64,000 nucleotides of DNA, taken from Xenophilus sp. L33. Lineage in GTDB: Bacteria; Pseudomonadota; Gammaproteobacteria; Burkholderiales; Burkholderiaceae_C. The position numbers were made by a program, and so were the translations under genes. The stretch spans positions 100,105-164,104 of the forward strand of contig NZ_LMUW01000049.1 of the NCBI RefSeq assembly GCF_009765735.1, written 5' to 3'. The notes below the pieces were generated by a model that saw nothing but the letters and a program-made list of their open reading frames with translations, made no database searches and was not told the DNA's origin. This document shows, piece by piece, positions 58,091 through 64,000 of the stretch. Numbering within the stretch: the first letter of the stretch is position 1; each line of letters begins with the position of its first letter.

Positions 58091-59842
58091 TCACTCGCTC
58101 AGGCGCACATAGGTCGACAGCAGCGCGCTCTTGGTCACCACGCCCAGCAGCACCGGCCGCTGCGCGCTCTCGATCACCGGCAGCCGTTCGCCACGATGCT
58201 CCAGGAAGCGCTGCAGCGCCTCGCCGAGGCCGGTGTCGGCGGTCAGCGGTGCGATGGCCTGCGACAGGAGGTCGCCCGCGCGCAGCGGCGCCACATCGCC
58301 CGCTGCGGGCGCGGCAGGGGCGGTGCCGAGCGTGGCCAGCGGCACCGCGCCGAGGTAGCGCTGCTCGGCATCCACTACATACAGGTACTTGACCGGGTAT
58401 TGCAGAAAGAGCCGGCTCATGGCCTCGCGCTCCGCGTCCGGGCCGACCGCGGTCACGGCCGGCTCGACCAGGTCGCGCACCGAGAGCGAGCGCAGCCGCA
58501 GCTTGTCGTCGAGCTGCTCGCGGCGGTGCAGCGTGATCTCGTACATCGAGCCGCCGCGGGTCGAGCGGGCGACGAAGTAGGCGATGACGCTGGCCGACAT
58601 CAGCGGCAGCATGACCTCGTAGCTCAACGTCATTTCGAAGATCATCAGGATCGCCATCAGCGGCGCCTGCGTGGCGCCGGCCAGGAAGGCGCCCATGCCG
58701 ACGATCGCGTAGGCGAAGGGCGCCGAGGTCGAGTCGGGAAAGATCGCGTGCGCCGCGTGGCCGAACAGCGCGCCGAGCATGCAGCCGACGAAGAGCGACG
58801 GCGTGAAGACGCCGCCGACCGCGCCCGAGCCCGCGGTCGCCAGCGTGGCGACGCCCTTGGCCACCAGCACCAGCGCGACCAGCGTCCACGGCCAGGGCGT
58901 GTGCAGCACCGCATTGACCACGCTGTAGCCGTTGCCCCAGACCTGCGGCAGCCACACCGAGATCAGCCCGACCACCGCGCCGCCGAGTGCCAGCCGCCAT
59001 GGCAAGGCCCAGGGCAGCCGGGCGAACAGCGCGCGGCTGGCGCCCAGCGCCCGCAGGAAGCCGACCGACGCGAAGCCGAGGAGCACGCCCAGCACCGCGA
59101 AGAGCAGCACCTCCAGGCCGGAGATCGCGGGGAAGGCCGGCATCTCGTAGGGCGGCTTGTAGCCCGGCAAGGCGCGCATCACGATGTTCGCGACCACCGA
59201 CGCGATGATGATCGGGCCGACGCTTTCCATGACGATCGAGCCGAGCACGATCTCGGCGACGAAGAAGGCGCCGGCGATCGGCGCGTTGTAGGCCGCCGTC
59301 AGGCCGGCCGCCGCGCCGCAGGCCACCAGCAGGCGCAAGCGCTCCTGCGGCAGCCGGATGGCACGCCCCAGCAGCGAGGCGCTGAGCGCGGCGAGTTGGA
59401 CCATCGAGCCTTCGCGGCCGATCGAGCCGCCGCTGGCCACGCTGACCAAGGAAGACGCGCTGCGCGCGATCGTCTGCTCCACCGGGATGCGGCCGTCGCC
59501 CAGCACGATCGCCTCCATGTAGTCGGAGGTGGACTTCTGCACGCTGGCACGCCGCGCCCACAACAGCAGCGCCCCGGCGACCAGGCCGCCGACCGTCGGC
59601 GTCACGATCCGCGCCCACGCCGGCAAGCCTTCGGCGATCTCGACCATGCCGCCGTGCCGGCCGAGCAGCAGCGAGTCGAGCCCGTAGAAGGCGCCGCGGA
59701 ACAACTCGGTGGCCAGCGCACCCAGCAGGCCCGCCACGATCGACCACAGCAGCATCGACTGCCATTCGGCGATGCCGAAGGCGCGCCGCAGGCGCGCGCG
59801 AAGGGTCAGCAGCGCTGAGGCAGCGCGGGTCGGTCGGGGCAT
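58091..59842 (-). CDS. ClC-family chloride channel/transporter with C-terminal CBS pair
   Basis: The protein has 583 residues. The channel core has the ClC filter motifs GGSIGREGSMVQ (Glu gate in GREG) and GSGAVGGVFTPSLFVG, in about a dozen hydrophobic segments. Residues after about 450 form the CBS pair (VRDLVEPAVTAVGPDAEREA, YLYVVDAEQRYLGAVP, ERLPVIESAQRPVLLGVVTK). Such proteins carry Cl-, often against H+, for pH or osmotic balance. It follows no clear operon partner; the P450 gene starts 107 bases downstream. It differs in sequence from the CBS protein at the window start. Confidence 0.92.
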   Translation of the reverse strand: MPRPTRAASALLTLRARLRRAFGIAEWQSMLLWSIVAGLLGALATELFRGAFYGLDSLLLGRHGGMVEIAEGLPAWARIVTPTVGGLVAGALLLWARRASVQKSTSDYMEAIVLGDGRIPVEQTIARSASSLVSVASGGSIGREGSMVQLAALSASLLGRAIRLPQERLRLLVACGAAAGLTAAYNAPIAGAFFVAEIVLGSIVMESVGPIIIASVVANIVMRALPGYKPPYEMPAFPAISGLEVLLFAVLGVLLGFASVGFLRALGASRALFARLPWALPWRLALGGAVVGLISVWLPQVWGNGYSVVNAVLHTPWPWTLVALVLVAKGVATLATAGSGAVGGVFTPSLFVGCMLGALFGHAAHAIFPDSTSAPFAYAIVGMGAFLAGATQAPLMAILMIFEMTLSYEVMLPLMSASVIAYFVARSTRGGSMYEITLHRREQLDDKLRLRSLSVRDLVEPAVTAVGPDAEREAMSRLFLQYPVKYLYVVDAEQRYLGAVPLATLGTAPAAPAAGDVAPLRAGDLLSQAIAPLTADTGLGEALQRFLEHRGERLPVIESAQRPVLLGVVTKSALLSTYVRLSE

Positions 59843-59918
59843 GGTGGGTGCGAATCATACGGACCGGGCTTCACGCGAACGGGCGACCAGGCATCCCAGA
59901 ATTGCATGATTCTATTTT

Positions 59919-59928
59919 TTATGCATAA
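59919..59928. promoter_or_regulatory. Palindrome TTATGCATAA before the GntR gene
   Basis: This 10-base perfect palindrome lies 10-20 bases upstream of the GntR start. A related ATTGCATGAT lies 18 bases to its left (59901-59910), and TGCAT...ATGCA arms (59903-59907, 59921-59925) pair across the gap. FCD-type GntR proteins often bind such sites in their own promoters, so autoregulation of the GntR-VOC-FAH-Bug operon is plausible. Confidence 0.45.
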
Positions 59929-59938
59929 ACTTCGCTCC

Positions 59939-60628
59939 ATGCAAATCGACGCCCCGGACGCCTCCACCCCGCTGTCCGAGCAGGCCTTCCGCAGCCTGCG
60001 CAAGGACGTGCTGGTCGGCACCTTCGAGGCGGGCAGCAAGCTCAAGCTCGACGAACTGCAGAGCCACTACGGCTTCTCGAGCAGCCCGCTGCGCGAGGCG
60101 CTCAGCCGCCTGGCGCAGGAAGGGCTGGTCCGGGCCGACGAGCGCCGCGGCTTCCGGGTCGCGCCGATCTCGGCGGAAGACCTGGGCGACATCACCCACA
60201 TGCGCCTGCTGCTGGACGTGCAGGCGCTGCGCAGCGCGATCGAGCGCGGCGACGACGCCTGGGAGGCCGCGATCGTGGCCGCCTTCCATCGCCTGGAGAA
60301 GATCGAGTCGCGCCTGGGCGACGGGCCGGTGGTGCTGGACGACGAATGGAGCGCGCTGCACCGCGCCTTCCACGGCGCACTGATCGCGGCCTGCGCCTCG
60401 GAGCGGCAGCGCCTCTGGAGCGCCAGCCTGTTCGACCAGGCCGAGCGCTACCGGCGCTTCTCCGCCCGCCATCGGCAGGCCGGCCGGCGCAAGTCCAACG
60501 AGCACCGCAAGCTCATGGAGGCGAGCCTGCGGCGCGATGCCGACACCGCCTGCGCCCTGCTCGGCGAGCACGTCCTGAGCACCCAGCGCAACGTCGAGGC
60601 CGCGCTCCGGCGCGCCGCCGGCGCCTGA
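59939..60628 (+). CDS. GntR-family regulator, FadR/FCD type
   Basis: The protein has 229 residues. The winged HTH at about 18-75 reads RSLRKDVLVGTFEAGSKLKLDELQSHYGFSSSPLREALSRLAQEGLVRADERRGFRVAPIS. The FCD ligand domain follows with Asp/His residues for a metal (HRAFHGALIAAC and NEHRKLMEASLRRD). Start 59939 is chosen over 59906, which would put the palindromic operator inside the gene. It heads an operon of a VOC protein, a fumarylacetoacetate-hydrolase-like enzyme and a Bug receptor, and probably senses their substrate. Confidence 0.9.
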   Translation: MQIDAPDASTPLSEQAFRSLRKDVLVGTFEAGSKLKLDELQSHYGFSSSPLREALSRLAQEGLVRADERRGFRVAPISAEDLGDITHMRLLLDVQALRSAIERGDDAWEAAIVAAFHRLEKIESRLGDGPVVLDDEWSALHRAFHGALIAACASERQRLWSASLFDQAERYRRFSARHRQAGRRKSNEHRKLMEASLRRDADTACALLGEHVLSTQRNVEAALRRAAGA

Positions 60629-60656
60629 ACTTCAAAAGAGAACCAAGGAGACCGCC

Positions 60657-61211
60657 GTGCTTCAGGTGACCCGACCCACGCCCTCGCATTTCGGCATCTA
60701 CGTCACCGACCTCGACCGGATGGTCGCCTTCTACACCGAGGTCTTCGACCTCACGATCACCGACACCGGCGTCGGCAAGACCTTCAAGAACAAGCTGGTC
60801 TTCACCAGCGCCAGCCCGGACCAGCACCATCAGCTGGTCATCGCATCGGGCCGCCCGGCCGAGGCCCGCTTCTCGACCGTGATGCAGCTGTCCTTCGCGG
60901 TGCCGGGCATCCAGTCGCTGCGCGACATCTGGGCCAAGGCCGAGGCGCGCGGCGCGAGCGAGATCCGCGGCCTCGACCACGGCAACGCGCTGTCGGTCTA
61001 CATGCTCGACCCGGAGGGCAACATGGTCGAGATCTACGTCGACACGCCCTTCCACGTGGCCCAGCCGCACGGCGACCCGCTCGACCTGTCGCTGAGCGAC
61101 GATGAGATCCTGCGCCGCACCGAGGCCGCCTGCCGCGCCGATCCCAGCTTCAAGCCGCAGGCCGAATGGCAGGCCGAATTCCAGGCGCGCGCGCCGCGCC
61201 CGCTCGCATGA
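60657..61211 (+). CDS. VOC-family extradiol-dioxygenase-like protein
   Basis: The protein has 184 residues, starting at GTG 60657 with AAGGAG six bases upstream. The N-terminal FGIYVTDLDRMVAFYTEVFDLTITD has the first metal His replaced (Phe-Gly-Ile), but a His pair occurs in DQHHQLV. The C-terminal YMLDPEGNMVEIYVDTPFHVAQP has the metal Glu. It resembles catechol-2,3-dioxygenase-type VOC proteins. With the FAH-family gene 31 bases downstream, a ring-cleavage or glyoxalase-like step in the degradation of an acid taken up by the Bug receptor is plausible. Confidence 0.85.
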   Translation: MLQVTRPTPSHFGIYVTDLDRMVAFYTEVFDLTITDTGVGKTFKNKLVFTSASPDQHHQLVIASGRPAEARFSTVMQLSFAVPGIQSLRDIWAKAEARGASEIRGLDHGNALSVYMLDPEGNMVEIYVDTPFHVAQPHGDPLDLSLSDDEILRRTEAACRADPSFKPQAEWQAEFQARAPRPLA

Positions 61212-61242
61212 CTTCCACCACCCTCGCTGAAACGGAACGCAC

Positions 61243-62106
61243 ATGAAACTCCTCTCCTTCATCCACCAAGGCCGCGAAACCTGGGGCGCGGTCGTCGGCG
61301 ACGGCGTGGTCGACCTGCGCCAGGCGTTCCTGCGCCACGAGACGCTGGCCGACTACATCGCCTCGGGCGACTACCTGCAGGCCGCCGAGCACGTCAAGGG
61401 CCGCAGCGCCGATGCCAGGCTGGCCGACATCACCTTCCTGCCGGTGATCCCGCGGCCCGAGAAGATCGTCTGCGCGGTGCGCAACTACATGGACCACCAC
61501 CAGGAGGTGCTGGCCGCCGGCCTGCAGCGCGAGCTGTCCGAGCAGCCGCCGATCTTCCTGCGCGTGTGGCGCTCGCAGGTGGCGCACGGACAGCCGATCA
61601 TCCGGCCGCGGGTGTCGGAATCGCTCGACTGGGAAGGCGAATTGGCCGTCATCATCGGCAAGGCCGGCCGCGACATCCCGGAGGACAAGGCCTACGAGCA
61701 CGTCGCCGGCTACAGCTGCTACAACGACGCCAGCGTGCGCGAGTGGCAGTTCCACGCCAAGCAGATCGCCTCGGGCAAGAACTTCGAGGGCACCGGCGGC
61801 TTCGGTCCCTTCATGGTGACCGCCGACGAGATCGCGCCGGGCCGCCAGCTGAAGCTGGAGGTGCGGCTGAACGGCGAGACGGTGCAGTCCAGCCACACCG
61901 GCCACATGATCTTCAGCATCCCGCGGCTGATCAACTACGCCTCCACCATCTTCACGCTCAGCCCCGGCGACGTCATCGCCACCGGCACGCCGGCCGGCGT
62001 CGGCTGGAGCAAGAAGCCGCCGCGCTTCATGAAGCCGGGCGACGTCTGCGAGGTCGAGATCGAGGCGGTCGGCCTGCTGCGCAACCCGATCGCCGCCCAG
62101 GACTGA
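61243..62106 (+). CDS. Fumarylacetoacetate hydrolase (FAH) family protein
   Basis: The protein has 287 residues. The catalytic His/Asp/Glu metal set is in RPRVSESLDWEGELAVIIGKAGRDI and the EHVAGYSCYNDASVREWQ region; GTPAGVGW and the final VEIEAVGLLRNPI are standard. PEKIVCAVRNYMDHHQE is the usual beginning of the FAH core after an N-terminal subdomain. Members hydrolyse or decarboxylate C-C bonds next to keto groups (as in homoprotocatechuate or gentisate pathways). Position between the VOC protein and the Bug receptor suggests a shared catabolic route. Confidence 0.92.
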   Translation: MKLLSFIHQGRETWGAVVGDGVVDLRQAFLRHETLADYIASGDYLQAAEHVKGRSADARLADITFLPVIPRPEKIVCAVRNYMDHHQEVLAAGLQRELSEQPPIFLRVWRSQVAHGQPIIRPRVSESLDWEGELAVIIGKAGRDIPEDKAYEHVAGYSCYNDASVREWQFHAKQIASGKNFEGTGGFGPFMVTADEIAPGRQLKLEVRLNGETVQSSHTGHMIFSIPRLINYASTIFTLSPGDVIATGTPAGVGWSKKPPRFMKPGDVCEVEIEAVGLLRNPIAAQD

Positions 62107-62165
62107 GCGCCGACCGGCGCGCCGACAACAGCCCGCGGCAACGACCGACGGGCGCGGAGACAAGC

Positions 62166-63143
62166 ATGAACAGACGACGACTGCTCGCATCCGCCGGCCT
62201 ATGGGCCGTCGGCGGCGCCCTGCCCGTTTCGGGTGCCTGGGCCGACGACTACCCCGACCGGCCGATCCGGGTCCTGCAGGGCTTCGCGCCCGGCGGCAAC
62301 GCCGACACGATCGCCCGCGTCATCGGTGTCGAGATGGGCCGCTCGATGGGCCAGCCTTTCCTGGTCGAGGCCCAGACCGGCGCCGGCGGCACGATCGCCG
62401 CCACCACGGTGGCACGCGCCAGGCCCGACGGCTACACGCTCCTGCTGGCCACCGGCGGCCATTCGGTGGCCGGCGCGCTCTACGCCTCGCTGCCCTACAA
62501 GACGGTCGGCGACTTCGCGATGGTCTCGACCATCACCTACTTCCCGTTCCTGATCGTGGTCAACGGCGACTCGAAGTTCCACGACTGGAAGCAGATCGCG
62601 GCGGCCGCCCGGGCCGCGCCCGAGAGCATCTCCTTCGGCAGCGCCGGCGTCGGCTCGACCCATCACCTGGCCGGCGAACTGCTTTCCCGGATGGCGCAGG
62701 CGCCGATGCTGCACGTGCCCTACCGCGGCGACGCGGCCTCGCTCACCGCGGTGCTCGCCGGCGACGTGCCCTTCATCATCGCGCCGCCGACCGCGGTGCT
62801 GGCCAGCATCCAGGCCGGCAAGCTGCGGGCGGTCGCGACCACCGGGCCCGAGCGTTGGCCCGGCCTGCCGGACGTCCCCACGCTGGCCGAGCAGGGCGTC
62901 ACCGGCTACGACGTGCGCTCCTGGGCCGGCCTGATGGCGCCCGCCGGCACGCCGCGGCCCATCGTCGACCGGCTCAACGCCGAAGTGCTGAAGGCGCTGC
63001 AGGTGTCCACGGTGCGCGAGCGCCTGCAGGTGATGGGCGGCGAAGCGCGCGGCAGCACGCCCGAGGAGATGACGGCGATGGTCGCGAGCGAGCTCGGCAA
63101 GTGGACCCAGGTGGTGAACGAGGCGCACATTCCCCGGCAGTGA
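62166..63143 (+). CDS. Bug-family (TctC-like) tripartite transporter substrate-binding protein
   Basis: The protein has 325 residues. The signal peptide (MNRRRLLASAGLWAVGGALP) has a Tat-like RRRLL but is otherwise Sec-compatible. The Bug fold shows YPDRPIRVLQGFAPGGNADTIARVIG, AGGTIAATTVARARPDGYTLLLA, AGELLSRMAQAPMLHVPYRG and LRAVATTGPERWPGLPDVPTLAE. No TctA/TctB genes are here, which is typical of orphan Bug receptors in Burkholderiales. It probably captures the organic acid handled by the FAH and VOC enzymes. Confidence 0.92.
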   Translation: MNRRRLLASAGLWAVGGALPVSGAWADDYPDRPIRVLQGFAPGGNADTIARVIGVEMGRSMGQPFLVEAQTGAGGTIAATTVARARPDGYTLLLATGGHSVAGALYASLPYKTVGDFAMVSTITYFPFLIVVNGDSKFHDWKQIAAAARAAPESISFGSAGVGSTHHLAGELLSRMAQAPMLHVPYRGDAASLTAVLAGDVPFIIAPPTAVLASIQAGKLRAVATTGPERWPGLPDVPTLAEQGVTGYDVRSWAGLMAPAGTPRPIVDRLNAEVLKALQVSTVRERLQVMGGEARGSTPEEMTAMVASELGKWTQVVNEAHIPRQ

Positions 63144-63356
63144 AGGTCGCCGCGACGAGGGCGGTGTAGGCGCCGCCTGACGCCTCGGAGCGCCATCCGG
63201 CGAGGAACCGCGCGCCCGGTCGCACGCTCCAACCCTGGTCGTTCGTGACGGATGTCCCTGTTCGGCCGAGTCCTGTGGCGGCCGGCCTACAGGGCGTCCG
63301 CGGATTTCCCGCTACGCTGACGCTGACGAACCACCGCCGCCTGGAGGAAATGGATC

Positions 63357-63680
63357 ATGCAAGAGCTGTCCTTCCGCACTCGCCTCTACCGCTACTTCTT
63401 CTTCGAGTGGCTGTTCATGGACGTCAACAAGGGCAACATCTTCGAGCGCGCCGCCGCCTGGAAGCACAACCAGGTGCAGGCTCAGTGGCTGCCGACCTAC
63501 ATGCGGCGCTGGCTGTGGTGCGCCGCGGTGTTCTACGGCCTGGGCGGCGTGGTCGAGCTGCTGCTCGGAGAGCCGGCGGTGTCGGCCATCTTCTACGTGC
63601 CGAGCGCGTTGAGCGTCTCGGTCAACGCCGTCATCGCGGCCGCCTGGCTGGGCTTCAAGATGCTCGCCGAGCCGCACTAG
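63357..63680 (+). CDS. Small uncharacterised membrane protein
   Basis: The protein has 107 residues. A basic, aromatic-rich head (RTRLYRYFFFEWLFMDVNKG) leads to hydrophobic segments LWCAAVFYGLGGVVELLL and VPSALSVSVNAVIAAAWLGF, so two helices are likely. No family was recognised. GGAGG six bases upstream supports ATG 63357. It lies between the Bug gene, 213 bases away without visible genes, and the convergent ammonium-transporter gene, 22 bases away. Confidence 0.6.
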   Translation: MQELSFRTRLYRYFFFEWLFMDVNKGNIFERAAAWKHNQVQAQWLPTYMRRWLWCAAVFYGLGGVVELLLGEPAVSAIFYVPSALSVSVNAVIAAAWLGFKMLAEPH

Positions 63681-63702
63681 GAGCGGCTCGGCGCGATGCC
63701 GC

Positions 63703-64000
63703 TCAGAAGTTGTACGCCTTCTCGCCGTGGTCGGCGAGGTCGAGCCCCTCTTCCTGGTCCTCGTCGCTGGAGCGCACGCCGAGCGTCGCCTTCAGCAGGA
63801 TCATGATCACGAAGGCCACGAAGCCGGACCACACCAGCGTGATGCCGACGTCCCACAGCTGCGAGACGATCTGCGCCCTGGCGTCGAAGTCGGCCACCTT
63901 GCCGGCCACGTAGTCGTAGACGCCGGTGCCGCCGAAGGCCGGGTTGACGAAGATGCCGGTGCCGATCGAGCCCATGATGCCGCCCAGGCCGTGCACCCCG
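63703..64000 (-). CDS. C-terminal end of an Amt/Rh-type ammonium transporter (5' beyond window)
   Basis: Only the last 98 or so residues are present. The last helices include GVHGLGGIMGSIGTGIF, the Amt motif with a conserved pore His, and VWSGFVAFVIMILLKATLGVR. The acidic cytoplasmic tail EDQEEGLDLADHGEKAYNF is the GlnK-regulated AmtB C-terminus. It moves ammonia or ammonium across the inner membrane. The start, and a possible glnK gene, lie to the right of the window. Confidence 0.92.
   Translation of the reverse strand, partial: GVHGLGGIMGSIGTGIFVNPAFGGTGVYDYVAGKVADFDARAQIVSQLWDVGITLVWSGFVAFVIMILLKATLGVRSSDEDQEEGLDLADHGEKAYNF

Noticed and set aside
1..64000. tRNA, rRNA, CRISPR arrays, insertion sequences or attachment sites
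   Set aside because: None was seen on reading: no transposase motifs, no regular spaced repeats and no tRNA-like cloverleaf. A tRNAscan or ISfinder run would be needed to exclude small or degenerate cases.

Overview
The window is a GC-rich chromosomal segment from a betaproteobacterium of the order Burkholderiales. The style points to Comamonadaceae, for example Variovorax, but this is inferred from gene families and codon use and not from any marker gene. Pointers are a Bug-type solute receptor, many LysR/SDR/acyl-CoA genes, lipoproteins with poly-Gly after the lipobox, a DUF6502-DUF5666 pair, and an FNR-hemN-Usp block. I saw no rRNA, tRNA, CRISPR array, insertion sequence or phage gene.

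Region 1 (1-3951) holds the 3' end of a CBS-domain protein (probably a ClC channel), a zinc-ribbon membrane protein with a coupled small gene, and a DUF6502 - DUF5666 lipoprotein - His-rich secreted protein series. Region 2 (3974-18807) is the largest coherent system. It has three minus-strand units: enoyl-CoA hydratase/thioesterase/GMC oxidoreductase; acyl-CoA dehydrogenase/APH-type phosphotransferase/nitroreductase; and MaoC hydratase/complete Liv-type ABC importer/acyl-CoA synthetase. A divergent lipocalin-like gene lies at the end. Each unit has an ATAC-N6-GTAT-like site upstream, degenerate for the middle unit. The overlapping APH kinase-like and acyl-CoA dehydrogenase genes are arranged like a split ACAD10/11 or LvaA/LvaC pair, which suggests use of a hydroxy-acid or lactone-derived carbon source.

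Region 3 (18817-27434) has a GFA protein, a three-gene molybdenum hydroxylase of the isoquinoline-oxidoreductase type with triheme cytochrome c, a DUF1311 protein, an MFS exporter and a frameshifted MATE exporter. Region 4 (about 27480-34140) looks like an acquired, decaying catabolic patch: TetR regulator, heavily damaged AMP-ligase, SDR, NIPSNAP, CocE-type hydrolase and MFS transporter. Region 5 (34147-39527) returns to core-type genes: FNR, hemN behind an FNR box, UspA, a small membrane protein, an NTF2-like protein, a lipoprotein metallo-hydrolase and a LysR.

Region 6 (38601-44241) is a LysR-controlled HMG-CoA-lyase/CoA-transferase/MFS/outer-membrane-protein set. Region 7 (44259-52004) has a lipoprotein with a Big2-like region and a glycoside-hydrolase-like body, a crotonase remnant, a VOC protein and an EmrAB-type tripartite pump with divergent TetR. 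Region 8 (52025-59842) has two SDR/LysR pairs (one LysR frameshifted), an amino-acid-type ABC receptor, a cytochrome P450 and a ClC chloride channel. Region 9 (59939-64000) is a GntR-VOC-FAH hydrolase-Bug receptor operon, a small membrane protein and the 3' end of an ammonium transporter.

Four genes are broken. Two of them, the MATE exporter and one LysR, are each explained by a single missing base, so sequencing error must be excluded before calling them true pseudogenes.
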